From assembly GCA_037447655.1 (NCBI GenBank), contig JBBHKE010000252.1, forward strand, positions 1 through 49,948: a stretch of DNA of 49,948 bases, written 5' to 3'. Under the pieces are notes generated by a model, which had not been told where the DNA came from, did no database searches, and saw nothing but the letters and a program-made list of their open reading frames with translations. A program made the translations under genes and the position numbers. Positions 30,301 to 44,083 of the stretch are shown here, piece after piece. Source of the DNA: Zygnema cylindricum. Taxonomy: Eukaryota > Streptophyta > Zygnematophyceae > Zygnematales > Zygnemataceae. Within the stretch, counting starts at the first letter, position 1, and each line of letters begins with the position of its first letter.

Positions 30301-33300
30301 CTTGTCGTCAGTCGAACCAATATTGGCATGTAAGGTGTTTTAAGGTTTTTGGAAATCTGAAAGTGTGTGTTTTAGGGTTTTTGAAAATTTGAAAGTGTGT
30401 ATTTCATCATTGACGTGTTTTCTTGCAAGTTTAGGGTTAATAAAAAAATAATGATAATACTTAGGGTTTTATGGAACAAAACAACTTATGCAGTTTGTGA
30501 TTTGTTCCCCTTACGGTTTTTAGGATTTTGAGTTGTATGAATTATAGGGTATTTAAATTGCCAATTATTCTATTAGGTCCTACGAACTTGGTAAGTAATT
30601 CAAGAAATCGGTCTGTTTATAATGCCTTTTATGTTTTTATGTCAATAGAAGGCTCATTTCCAATTATGTTTACTTATTATCAACCTCTTTATTGTTCTCC
30701 TTTGAAATTGTATCCTTATCTATTATTTGGCTTGTTAAGCTGGATGTTGTTTGGGTGCCTTGGGTCATGTTCTGTCTTTTTAGGTTGTTTTTTGCCCCCT
30801 TAACAAACCATATTATAATATGTGAAAGAATTGGGCATTTTTCTGTACAGAGTGCCAACATTTTGTATAGGACTTCTCTCTTATACTTTCTTTTCGAGGA
30901 GTGAAAAGGCTGAAATCTTTGTTCCCACGGTGAGTCTTAAAATTCACAACCTTTTGCTTGACAATGGAAATAATTGAACCAAAATGGGAGTAAATAGGAT
31001 ACACAATTCATAACTTTCCCAGCCGTTGTAAGTGTCGAAGATGTTAAATTTTTCCCAATCGTAATATGAAACTTACAACGATGTAGCTTAGCCTAATCTT
31101 TAATTCTTCATTGAATGATGGGCAATAATGTTCATGTTATAAGGGAGCACAAATTGGTAGTGGAATTAAAATCATCAAAACATTTGGAGTTGGATGATGT
31201 GGAGGTATGTTGTTCACTCCTCGAATGTAACTGGCATTACTGGTCAATGACCATAGTTATTGTAAATACAATTGTACTAATCGTACACTTTTGGCTGGAA
31301 ACATCTGTGATAGTGCATGTTTAATTATATAACAAGGTACATAATCAATTATACATGCCAAGTCGATAGCCGATTGGACTCATTCTAGTAGCCTCGTGTA
31401 CAAACAACATTTCTGCAACTGGGGTTTACTTTATCACCCTAAGTACATGTGAGAAAATTTCGGTTGACAAAATAAAGAAACGAAGGCTCTCTTACATAAC
31501 TTGCGATAGGTAGACCATCTAGGAACGAGGCACACGAAAGTGTTTTTCAAAACTATTAAAATCAAATAACTAGCCCAAAAACTCAAGATTAGGCGACATC
31601 TGTTAAAACATGTACTTAAAAGATGTAGACGTTATAGGTGGCTTCTCACATCTAAAGAAATCGCCACTTTTAGGGAACCCATCTTGTATCTGCAGCCAAC
31701 CTATCAATGTCAACCTATCAATGTCAAGGAGTTCATGAACTCCAGTGCTCTTATCCGGGGGACAGAAAATAGTGCATGATTTGATACAAGACGTGTTTGC
31801 TGCTAGCAAACGTGAAGCAAGGTCACACTTTCAAGCGCTCTCAGTTTTGCACGTCCTCCCACCATGTCCTAAGTGCAAGTGTCTTTGCGTCTCTCGATTG
31901 ATTTAGTTTCTTTACGACTTTGGAAGGATCCTTGGTGATGCACTTGTCACGAATCCGACTAGCATTCATACTTTTTCACGTGTGGCATTGGCGGTTCTGG
32001 ATGCGACATCTTCTAAAGAACATGATTACGTGCATTTAGATCTTATGGACCATTTTATTCCTGTTCGCAATGGAGATTTATTGTCGTCTTTGGACAAGGT
32101 CTTTAACGACTTTTTTTGTGACAATGCTTGAAGAATGTTGAAATTGACAGAATTGGGGAGCTTGCCATTCGAGCCTCCTTGTTGCTTTTGTATCGTCAAT
32201 GTGGATCAGTGCCCTTCAAGAAGTCCAAGTCAGTGGTTGTATCGTGGCTGATGATAGACTTGGCATTCTGGATGTTCTAACAAGATAATTGGTTCACATC
32301 AACGAGCTTCGCAATTGTGGGCCTTTTCTTGAAAGGATAGTGACTAATCATCACATGTCGGTTCTGTTTACATGTTTTAGTGGGTGTTGCGTAGTCCCTT
32401 TTTGTAGGGCTAAACTATAACTTACTACATTCAAGTGTTAGTGAAAAGCACTTTTTTGTACTTCTTCCCTCCTTTCTACCCAGATGGTTGTTTACCCATC
32501 TCAATTCATGCAGTACTTAAGCCTTTCTTCTTTGTACATAAACTTACACTAGCGCTAACCCTATGAAGCTCAGGTCCACAACTAACAAGGTCCTCCATGT
32601 GGAATGGTTATTTTCGTGGAAGATCCGAAGGTCCACGTTTTTCATCGGCCTCCATACTCCGTTGGAGGAGGCCCTCAACTTAAGCTCGTTTAAGTATAAC
32701 AGGTACTCATTGGCCTTAGAAAGGAACAAGAGGATTTGTGTTGGGATCTTCGTACCTATTGATTGCGACGTTGTTCGGGCACAGTTATGAAGAAAGTCAT
32801 TAAAGGACTTGTCTGGTGACCCAAATGCTCCTCGTGAATGGGATGAAGCGGTTTGCTAGGTCTTGGGCCCCATAATCAAGTGCTTTAAAAGCCTTCGCAT
32901 CTCGAGCCGCACTGTATAATGTTGCACGTGAAGAAATAGGATGTTGTTTTGTTGCCTATCTAGACCGCGGAAACACCCAAGGATTACCACATCTCCAATG
33001 ATCGACATGATAAGCCAGTCATTTTGAATGGGCACGCTCAATTGAATGATAACTCCCTCACTTGAGACAAATGGACCTACCAAACAACTCCCTAGTTCTA
33101 TACCTAAGTATAGATCAACGATGCATTAACAATGCTCAACACTTCATCCAAATACACGAAGTACACAACAACATCGATCCAAATGCCCACATATATTCGC
33201 CCAAAATAACAAGTTACACTAGAGACTATGTCGCTTATTCAAATCTTCATCCTCACGTTGAATCTTAAAGATCTACATCTTCGGTCCATTCTTTCTTAAA

Positions 33301-36300
33301 GCCCTCTTATAAAAAAAAACACAACAATGAGCAACTTATATACAAATTTGTATCCTGTATCAAAAACCACACTAAAAACTTCACGAGCTATGTGAGCTGT
33401 ATAAAAGATAGTCCAATCACATGACTGTACTGTACACCAACTACAGTCAAACCTAAGACTCCATCTTGACCTTTTATCTTGTACTAAAGTCGATTTGCCA
33501 AGAAGGTTTTTCTTTTGTAATGATTTTCTTTATTCTTGCAGGACCATCTAGTCTTTTTTGCACAATAGATCAGTGTATGTGAATGGAAAAATGTTAAAAG
33601 GAAACCATAGGAGCTGCCGCACCGTACGGTTAGTGATTTATCTGTGGGATATAATTTTTTACCCTAGTTTGTTATCGATGGATAAAGATAACTGACGTAA
33701 AAATACCATTTGGGTTTTTCACGTGTAGTTCTTGTATCTCGATGTTTTTTGAAATCTTGAACTGTATGACAATTTTTATACCTCTTTGTTAAATTTTACC
33801 AATAGTAGTTGAATACATTGCCCTCTCTATTTAAATTGGACTGCAACGACGTTTCTCATTTTGGGCCACCTACTTAGTATTATGAGCACCAATTTTAGGT
33901 TACCCGCAACCGAATTAAGGTTATTAACTCTATTAGCGATGGAAGGTGTAGTATGCTGTGGGTTCAAAATTAGTGTGGCCTACGCCTAAATTGTGCCTAG
34001 CGCAAGATTTGAATTTTGTAAATTAGTGTGGGCCAGGCTGATAATTGTGAAAGGTGAAATGCGAGAAAGTTGTTTGTTTTTCCCCTTGAGAGTTTATACT
34101 TCCCAATATGGCTACCTTTTGTCAAGGTTTAACTGGACTTGTTATGTAAGATTGATTCTTGTTACTGTGCTTTTTTCTTTCTTTCCTTCCTTTTTAAACC
34201 ATAACCAGGTGGAGTACCAAATGGGGTCTGGAGGGCGACTTTTTCCATTGATCAGAACTTCACAGGAAGAATGGATCATGAATAATCAATTAATTTGCAA
34301 ATTGTCTCCGTTTTGCGGAGAAAAAGAACTTTTGAAACAGGTAAACTTGCAACATTTTTAACCTTTTGAATTTGTCCTATCTTTTATTTTTTTTTCCTGT
34401 GTGTGGATTAATGTCATTCTTTTGAATGAATTAAACCCTTTCTTTGGTTTTTTGTATTTGTGTGTGCTTTTCTTTAATTGAGAAATCCTGATTGCCACTT
34501 TCTTTTTACAGAGGGATGAACACATGATTTTGTCGGCGGATGAAGATAATGAAATAACGTTTTTTTATAAATAAAGAAGATTTTTTTTGGAAAACTTGTA
34601 TCATAGTTGATTGGTAGGTCTTCTAAGCTTCTACTAACGATTCGAGACTTACATAAACTTATTAAAATTTCACTCAAAAAAAAAATTCACTCTTTTTTTC
34701 ACTTATTAGCTTGAGTTGTTTGTGTGCTTTTTCTGTGGACTGACTTCAGGAATTTGTAATTTTCACTTTAAGCTTCATGTCATCTAGGCAATTATACCTT
34801 TTTAAATTCTCTCTTCTTATAAAGAACTTCCTTGTGAGATTTTTATCATCCGTCAGAATTTGGTATTTTTTTGGAATAATAAGTTTTGTTTTGAACTGTG
34901 TTTTTTGGTGGGATAAATATACAGATCATCCAAGTCTCATAGTTTCAGAATCTCCTTCCCTTTTTTTTTATCTTTCCACTTTTTCTATTTATATTTTTGG
35001 TGTGCAAATTTATTTGCATCACTTTGGTTGGCGAAGTGCTTTCTGTGATTTATTTTGATTCTGCTTTTGTAAGTTTGTCTTTTACTTACTGTAGAGTGAT
35101 TTTTATTTTTATTTTTTTTCAGTTGATGGGTTTAGGACTTCATGGCACGAAAATTGTCATTTCCAACCTTTGGTTGAATGATTTTGGAAAACCGGAACTG
35201 GATTTCTATTCAGACCCCATGGTAAGCTATTTAGGGTTTTTTAGGCTTTTTTTTCCTTTTCAAGCAGTCCATTGAATTGATCAAAAGATCGATTGGATGT
35301 TTTAGAACTTTTTTAGAATATTTTTGGGTTTGTGGGGTTATCAATTTTGTGAATGCTATACTTGCCATGTACTTGTTAATCTTTGCAATAAATACACCGG
35401 ATTTCTTCATGTTGTAGAATTATTTCTTTCTTATTTTCGGCCGTCAGGTAAAAACAGCAGAGGAAGTGTATTGTTTTTTATCAAATTTTCACTCCTTATA
35501 GCCCATCATTTCATGAAATCCAATATTTCATTTTTTTCTAAACACTATATGTGGTTCTCCTTTACCTTTTATGTATTGTACTCGGAAAAACCATATTTTA
35601 CCCATATAGTAACGGGAAACCACATTTAACGTTTCCAATTATTATCACACATTTGAACCATACTATGGGTAAAATTGAGTAAAATTTCGCTTTTTGTTGG
35701 GGAAAATTGTATGTTTACGCACAATAACATGAGTAACAATCTTGTTTCCCTTAACTTTTTCCATTGGAAGTTCTACGCTCCATCCAATGACAAAACAGAT
35801 TATACATTATTTTAAAAAGATAAATTTACAGTAGCACTAATTGTCCATAAATAATGTTACTTAAAATAGTATGGTCTTTGCATCCTAACCCCTTCTTTTA
35901 TGGTCCTTTTAATCGCAGGATATTCAACTTTCCAAATCACCCCTATCACCATTAGAAATGGGTGTTTACCCTAATACTGTGGCAAAGACTTATTATTCTT
36001 CTCTTCGTGTGAGTCGCAATTACCAATCTTTATAAGACATGGTTTGTCGCTTTTTAGTGTACTCCACAGTATTTGTAATCTGCACCTATTTGATGCTTTT
36101 TCAAGGGAGTTAATATTTGTTGTGAGGCTAATAAGACTCCAGGGAAATTACCTTTGTTTCAAGGGGAATCGGTGCAAAATTTTCACTAATCTTACCGTCA
36201 ATTTTGGACCATAGAATAAGGCTTAAAGGCACTTGAAATAGTGTGGATTGACAGTTAAAACAAAATACATTACACCTTGAATCGTAATCAGTCCGAGCTT

Positions 36301-39300
36301 TCATAACTGATTTTTTAGCAACCCACAATATTCAGTCTGGAACACGGTGTTAAAGAACTCTAAATTGAACAGAGAGAAATCGTCCATGTAAAAGAAAAGA
36401 TTGAAAGGGCCATATTATTCTTTCGTTCAGCTTTTTGTTTTGATAAGCAACAATAAGCTATGATAAAGAAGGTAGTTTCGAAAAGAATCCCTTTCAACAG
36501 TTACTTAACTTTTGTCGCCGTTTTGTTGACAGGTTTATTCATCTATTTTGTACCTTCGTTTTCCACCTCAATTTAGAATTTTCGTCCGCAAAACCCCAAT
36601 TTTTCCGAGAGATATTGGCCGGGAATTACAATTTCCCCAATGTATAATATACAAGCCCAGATTAAAGGACAACATTCCGAACTTTCAACTGGTGGGAAAT
36701 GGACAAGTAATAGAAGAGGTAAGAGAACCCAAAACCTTGTTTTATTCTTTGTACCATCATCTATTTTCTTTTTTTTGACTTTGACGAAACTGACTAAGAG
36801 AAAGCTCTTTCTCAAAGCAAAAATAGGGTTGGCATTACTTACACATGTTGCGGCACATCTTTGTATTCCTTCCGTTATTTCATATTTCACCATTGTTTTG
36901 TGTGAGTTGTGTTCAAGCCGATTATGATTTTGTATTCATCCAGACTCTGAGGCTCAAATTCTCCCAAAAGTGGATTTCTTTTCTTAGTAACTCGTGTTCT
37001 TTTCTAAGCAAGTTCTTTATGTTTCACTTCGATAAAGTATACCAAGACTTAATCTATTTCTAATTTAGATCACACTAACGTGGAATGGTTTTTATTTGCC
37101 AACAGTTGTATTTTTCCATGCTATTTTTTCAGTGAGACGTAGCTATCTTTTGACCGCCAGTGAAAATTTTCTGTTTATATTTTTAACATTTTCCTTTGTA
37201 CTTTTTTTCGGGATTGTAGCGAAGTGCTGTAGCTTTGCTTGGTTTTGATAACAATGCTCCGAATGTGGATGTGGAGGGCATCAATATTTACAGCAACAAT
37301 CGGCTTATTATGGTATGCTCCTCTTTTATATTCGTCTGGCCCAGTCAATTTCTTAAGAAATATCTAAAACAAAAAAGTACCTTATTGTGGTGGATCTTTG
37401 ATTTATCCTCGTGATCTTGTAAATCAGTTTTTTTCTTTCAATATCTGCCACATTTTTTGTCTCATTATGGACAAAGTTTATGGATTACCTTTCCTCTCAC
37501 TTAACATTATTGTTTATGTCTTATTAGGATTTAAATCAAATTTATCCTCCAATAGCTTGTCAATATTGAAGGTCAAGCCACGAAAGGCAAAAATGAAAAG
37601 AAAAAAGTAAAAAAAAAAGAAGCCAAAAATAGAAGGTTGAAAGAAGACAAAAACAAGTGAATGAAGACAAACAAGGAATACAAGGAGAGAGGTTGTCATG
37701 AGAATTTGTCTTAGCTAAGATGATGTTTTCACAAGAAGACAAAGTCCCTTGAAAGGAAAAGGAAAAAAATTAGACGAGAAGCCGAGGACACGATTTTAGA
37801 GGTACATCTAGTGAAGGTGTGACCAAGCAAGGTGAAACTAATCTACGTAATCGACATTAGGAAAGAGTCTTGTTGCCGTGTGAGAAACGAGATCTAAGTA
37901 CGACAATAGATTCCTAAGGTTCCTGAGGTCAATCTTCTGTTCTCCTAAAGGTGTACAAAGAAGAAGCAAGAAAGTACAAAACTCTCAGTTAAAGTGCTAA
38001 ACTTAGGCCATCGATAAAACTCATTTTTTTTTAATTTTTTTTCTGTTTTCTGTGCAAAGAATCCGTATGTGCCTCTGAAGATTCTAACTCCGCTAGAATC
38101 CAAAAGACCCACGGTTCTTTTCCATCTTGTCGGGAAGAAATTGGTACTTTCCTCAAATCTGAGTTTATTTTGGGTTCTTTTAGGGTTCATTTTTGGTTCT
38201 TTTAAGGTTTTTTTAGGGTTCATTTTGGGTTCTTTTTTTTTTCGTGTTCGTTTGGGTTCTTTTTGGGTTCTTTTTGGGTTCTTTTAAGGTTCTTTTAGGG
38301 TTATTTTAGCGTTATAATGGATTCTTTTAGGGTTTTAGCATCCAACCTCTTGCGTGCTTGGGGCAATTCACAGTGGCTTTAAAGCTTAAGGTTCCCTAAA
38401 CCCTTTGGTAAACCCTGCTTAGTAACCGCGAAAAATCCATGTGGCAGCCTCACACGTGCCAATTCCCATGGCCCTAAAACATCCCAAGATCTCAAAAATT
38501 CAAAATTGCGTCCATTTGGATTCTCCCTTTCTGACCCTTCCCCCGCTTTGCAAACTCTAGAAGTGGAACCAATGCCAATTTTTTGGTGCGTGAATATAAT
38601 ACTTTGGGAATGATGGATTATTTTGGCCCTAGACACGCCCACAAACCCTCCCTTTCTCATTCCCAAAAGTTAAGGTTGTTTTAGGGTTCTTGTAGGGTTA
38701 TTTTAGGGCTATTTTTGGATTTCTTTTAGGGAATGGATGGTTTTGGTCCTATACAAGCTCACAAACCCTCCCTCCATCCCCAAAAGTGTGATGTCCTCTC
38801 ATCAGAAATGTCCCACCTCTTAATAAAAGAGAACAATCCCGGTTTGTCCCTCTTTGTCGAGTAATTCCTCGAGTTCCTCAACCATGAAACAGTTTCCAAA
38901 GAGTTGTCCACTTCAGCTTTGAATTTCCTCCCATGTCTCAATTTGTCGACTCTCCCTTAGTCGCACATTTCTCTCCTAAAATGTTCAAAAGTCCCGGCCA
39001 GATTCCCTCCGGTGACCCTTGAAGCTTCTCACCACCGTTCCGGCGGTTCCGGTTCCGTTCCGGTTTGTGCTCCGTTCCAGTTCCGTTCCGTTCTTTCTCT
39101 GTCCGGTTAGGGGCAGCTCTCTATGGTACAGTTGGCCCTGAAATTGCTGCCCTAAAAAGCCCGGAAAACCCTCAAACCCTAAAAACCTCCTCGCCCTATC
39201 TCCCAAAACTTTGTCAGTCTTAGACTGTTTGCCGCCCAAACCCCTCCACCTACTCCGGAAGACTCTACAAAGGACTCTACAGCTTTCGCCCGTAGCTCCC

Positions 39301-42300
39301 CCAATCACTCGGGTCCCTCCCCATTTTCCCCTTGTTCATCCGAACTCCCGTGTTCGGATTCGGATCTCAATCCCCCACCTCATGCATCGTCCACCGATTT
39401 CACACCTAAAAAGCCCTAGTAAACCCTTAAAAGTCCTTAAAAACCCTAAAATTCCCGTGGGAACCCTGGCAATCAAGCTTGACAAGAATTGTCCCCGAGG
39501 CCGAGAAGGGTTTTTTTAGGGTTTTTTAGGGTGATTGGACTCCGTCCTCCGTAACACATAGCACCTGTGTATATCGCCGCAATGTCCGGCGTTGCCATTT
39601 CGATTTAGGAGGACAAGGAAAGAGAGAGGGAGAGGGAGAGGGAGAGGGAGAGAGTGAGGGAGGGAAGGGACAGAAGGTGAGGGAAAGGGAGACAGGAGGG
39701 GGAGTGAGAGAGGGAGAGGGAGAGGGAGAGGGGGAGGAAGGGAGAGAGTGGAAGGAGAGTGGGAGTGAGAGGGAGATTGTGGGAGGTAGGGAGGGAGAGT
39801 GAGAGAGGGAGAGGGAGACAGGAAGAGGGAGAGGGAGAGGGAGAGGGAGAGGGAGAGGGGAGGGAGGGAGGGGGAGAGGGAGGTGGGAGAGGGAGTAGGA
39901 GAGAGGGAGAGGGAGAGAGGGAAAGAGGGAGAGGGAGAGGGAGAGGGAGAGGGGAGAGGGAGAGGGAGAGGGAGAGGGAGAGGGAGAGGGAGGAGATGGA
40001 GGGAGAGGGAGAGAGAGAGGGAGAGAGAGAGACAGAGGGAGAGGGAGAGGGAGAGGGAGAGGGGGTGAGAGAGAGAGAGGGAGAGGGAGAGGGAGAGGGA
40101 GAGGGATGGAGGGGAGGGAGAGGGAGGGGGAGGGGGGAGGGGGAGGGAGAGGGAGAGGGAGAGGGAGATGGGGGGAGAGGGAGAGGGGAGAGGGAGAGGG
40201 AGAGGGAGAGGGAGGGGGGAGGGGGAGAGGGGAGGGGGAGAGGGAGAGGGAGAGGGAGAGGGAGAGGGAGGGGGAGAGGGAGGGGGAGAGGGAGAGGAAG
40301 AGGGAGAGGGAGAGGGAGAGGGAGAGGGAGAGGGAGAGGGAGGGGGAGGGGGAGTGGGAGGAGGATAGGGAGAGGGAGAGAGAGGGAGAGGGAGAGGGAG
40401 AGGGAGAGAGAGAGGGAGGGAAGGGAGAGGGGGAGAGGGAAAGGGAGTGAGGAGAGGGAGAGGGAGAGGGAGATTGTGGGAGGTAGGGAGGGGGAGTGGG
40501 AGAGGGAGAGGGAGAGGGAGAGGGAGAGAGAGAGGGAGAGGGGAGAGGGAGAGGGAGGGGGAGAGGGAGGGGGGAAGGGAGAGGGAGAGGGAGAGGGAGA
40601 GGGAGAGGGAGGAGGGAAAGAGGGAGAGGGAGAGGGAGAGGGAGAGGGAGAGGGAGAGGGAGAGAGAGAGTGAGAGAGGGAGAGGGAGAGAGGGAGGGAG
40701 GGAGAGTGAGAGAGGGAGAGGGAGAGGGAGAGGGAGAAGGAGAGGGAGAGAGAGAGAAGGAGAAGGAGAGGGAGAAGGGGAAGGAGAAGGAGAGGGAGAG
40801 AGGGGAGGGTGAGGGAGGGAGGGAGGGAGGGAGAGGGAGAGGGAGTGGGAGAGGGGGAAGGAGAGGGAGGAGGGAGAGGGAGAGGGAGAGGGAGGGGGAG
40901 GGGGAGAGGGAGGGGGTGGGGGAGGGGGAGGGAGAGGGGGAGAAGGTGAGGGGGAGGGGGACAGGAGAGGGGGAGAGAGAGAGGGGGAGGGGGAGGGAGA
41001 GGGGAGAGGGAGAGGGAGGGGGAGGGGGAGGGGGAGAGGGAGGAGGATAGGGAGAGGGAGAGGGAGGGAGAGAGGAAGAGGGAGAGGGAGGGAGAGTGAG
41101 GGAGGGAGAGGGACAGACAGGTGAGGGAAAGGGAGACAGAGAGGGGGAGTGCTAGAGGGAGAGGGAGAGGGAGAGGGACAGGGAGGTGGAGAGAGGGAGA
41201 GGGAGAGGGGGAGGGAGGGAGAGAGGGAAGGAGAGTGGGAGGGAGGGAGAAGAGGGAGAGGAGAGAGAGAGAGGGAGAGGGAGAGGGAGAGGGGAGGGAG
41301 AGGGAGAGGGAGAGGGAGAGGGAGAGAGAGAGGGAGGGAAAGAGGGAGAAGGGGAGGGAGAGGGAGAGGGAGAGGGGAGTGGAGAGAGAGAGGGAGAGGG
41401 AGAGGGAGAGGGGGAGGGAAAGAGGTGGAGGGAGAGGGAGAGGGAGAGGGGAGAGATAGGGAGGGAGAGGGAGAGGGAGAGGGAGATGGGGGGAGAGGGA
41501 GAGGGAGGGAGAGAGGGAGAGGGAGAGGGAGAGAGTGATGGAGGGAGAGGACAGAGGGTGAGGGAGAGGGAGAGGGGAGAGGGAGAGGGAGAGGGAGAGG
41601 GAGAGGGAGAGGGAGAGGGGGAGAGGGAGAGGGAGAGGGAGAGGGAGAGGGAGAGAGGGAGAGGGGAGAGGGAGGGGGAGGTGGGAGAGGGAGGGAGGAG
41701 AGGGAGAGGGAGAGGGAGAGAGAGAGGGAGAGGGAGAGGGAGAGAGGGAGAGGGAGAGGGAGGGAGGGGGAGGGGGAGGGGGTGGGGGAGGGGGAGTGCT
41801 AGAGGGAGATTGTGGGAGGTAGGGAGGGAGAGTGAGAGAGGGAGAGGGGGAGAGGGAGGGGGAGGGGGAGGGGGAGAGGGGGACAAAGAGTTGGAAAGGG
41901 AGAGAGAGGGAGAGGGAGAAGGAGAGGGAGAGGGAGATGGAGAGGGAGGAGGATAGGGAGAGGGAGAAGGGGAGAGGAGAGGGAGAGGGAGAGGGTGACA
42001 GGAGAGGGAGAGAGAGGGAGAGAGTTAGAAAAGGAGAGTGGGAGGGAGGAGGGGAGGGGGGGAAGGTACGTGGAGAGAGGGTAGGAGTGAGGGAGGTAGG
42101 GAGGGAGGGAAAGAGGTGGAGGTGAGGGAAAGAGGGAGAGGAGACTGGGAGGGAGGGGAGAAGGAGGGAGAGGGAGAGGGAGAGGGAGGGAGAGGGGGAG
42201 AGGGAGAGGGAGAGGGAGAGGAGAGGGAGAGTGAGAGAGAGAGAGGGAGAGGGAGAGGGGAGAGGGAGAGGGAGAGGGAGAGGGAGAGGGAGAGGGAGAG

Positions 42301-44036
42301 GGAGAGATAGGGAGGGAGAGGGAGAGGGAGAGGGAGATGGGAGGGGAGAGGGAGGGGGAGAGAGGGAGAGGAGAGGGAGAGGGAGGGGGAGGGGGAGGGA
42401 GAGGGAGTGGGAGAGGGGGAGGGAGAGGGGGAGGGAGGGGGGAGGGGGAGGGGGAGGGGGAGAGGGAGAGGGAGAGGGGGAGGGAGAGGGGGAGAGGGAG
42501 AGGGAGGGGGAGGGGGAGGGGGAGAGGGAGGAGGGAGAGGGAGAGGGAGAGGGAGGGGGAGAGGGAGAGGGAGAGGGAGAGAGGAGAGGGAGAGGGAGAA
42601 GGTGAGGGGAAAGGGAGACAGGAGGGGGAGTGCTAGAGGGAGAGGGAGAGGGAGAGGGACAGGGAGTGGGAGAGGGAGAGGGAGAGGGAGAAGGAGAAGG
42701 AGAAGGAGAAGGAGAAGGAGAAGGAGAAGGAGAAGGAGAAGGAGAAGGAGAAGGAGAAGGAGAAGGAGAAGGAGAAGGAGAAGGAGAAGGAGAAGGAGAA
42801 GGAGAAGGAGAAGGAGAAGGAGAAGGAGAAGGAGAAGGAGAAGGAAGGAGAAGGAGAAGGAGAGGGAGAAGGAGAAGGGGAGAGAAGGAGAGGGAGAGGG
42901 AGAGGGAGAAGGGGGAGAGAAGGAGAGGAGAGGGAGAGGGAGAGGGTGACAGGAGGGAGAGAGAGAGAGAGAGAGTGAGAAAGGGAGTGGGAGGCAGGGA
43001 GAGTGAGAGAGTGAGAAAGGGAGAAAAGGGAGAGTGGGAGGGAGGGGGGGGGGGGAAGGTAGGTGGAGAGAGGGAGGGAGTGAGGGAGGTAGGGTAGGGA
43101 AGGAGGTGGAGTGAGGGAAAGAGGGAAGGAGAGTGGGAGGGAGGGAGATTGTGGGAGGGAGGGAGGGAGAGTGAGAGATGGAGAGGGAGAAAAGGGAGGG
43201 AGGGACAGAAGATGGGAGGGAGGGACAGAAGATGGGAGGTAGGGAGGGAGGGTGGGAGAGAGAGGGAGGGAGAGAGATTGGGAGGGAGAGGTGAAGATAT
43301 GAAGGGGGAGAGAGAGATGGGAAGAGGGGGAGAGAGAGAGTGAGAGAGAGAGAATGTTGTATCAAAACGATCAAACTATGATTGTTTCCGATCAGTTTTG
43401 AGTTAGAATGGGAGATAAAGGGTTAAATTGATCAATAAGAAGTCTAAACATGTAAAAATTTGAAGGCGAAGTTGCATACCAGAAGCACAAAAAGGGTTTC
43501 GAATTAAGGATGATAAGGACAGGAGGTTCATAGCCAAGGTTAGGAATTTGCAAGCTATATTTTTTTGACGCATTGAGAAGTGATTTGAGATGTCAGAAAC
43601 AGAACTTGTAAGGATTGGAAATTAGAGATTCCTGGCCAGATATGTGAGGGAAATGACATGGTTAGAAATGTAAAAACCTATAATGACGGGTTGTGAGTCA
43701 ACGTCTTTTGCCGTCGAACCATAGGTTTAGTGTGCAAAACAATTTTGAACATTATATATTGTGAGCCGTATAGTACACATGTAATGCAGGTTAATTTTTG
43801 TGTATGGTATGCGTAGCCACAATTTATAGTGTTCCCAATTGTTTTCTCACATTAAACCTATTCGTGAACTCTTAACATTGAAACCCAGTTGTAACATCGG
43901 TTTCGACTCTGTCAAAATTTTGATAGTAAAAACTGCTAAAAGTTTTAGCTGTCCGTACATCCGTGCATGTGTGTGTGTGTATATATTTATATATATTTTA
44001 TATATTATATATATTATATATATTATATTATATATA

Positions 44037-44083
<47 letters not shown>

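Noticed and set aside
38150-38340. An interstitial telomere array
   Set aside because: TTTAGGG words are present but not in continuous 7-bp register; the unit is about 11 bp and degenerate.
39759-43374. Very long open frames on both strands (up to 449 codons) in the GGGAGA tract
   Set aside because: Poly-GE/RE/GR or poly-SPLP translations come from a hexanucleotide repeat that rarely creates stops; the tract lies within an intron bounded by phase-matched exons.
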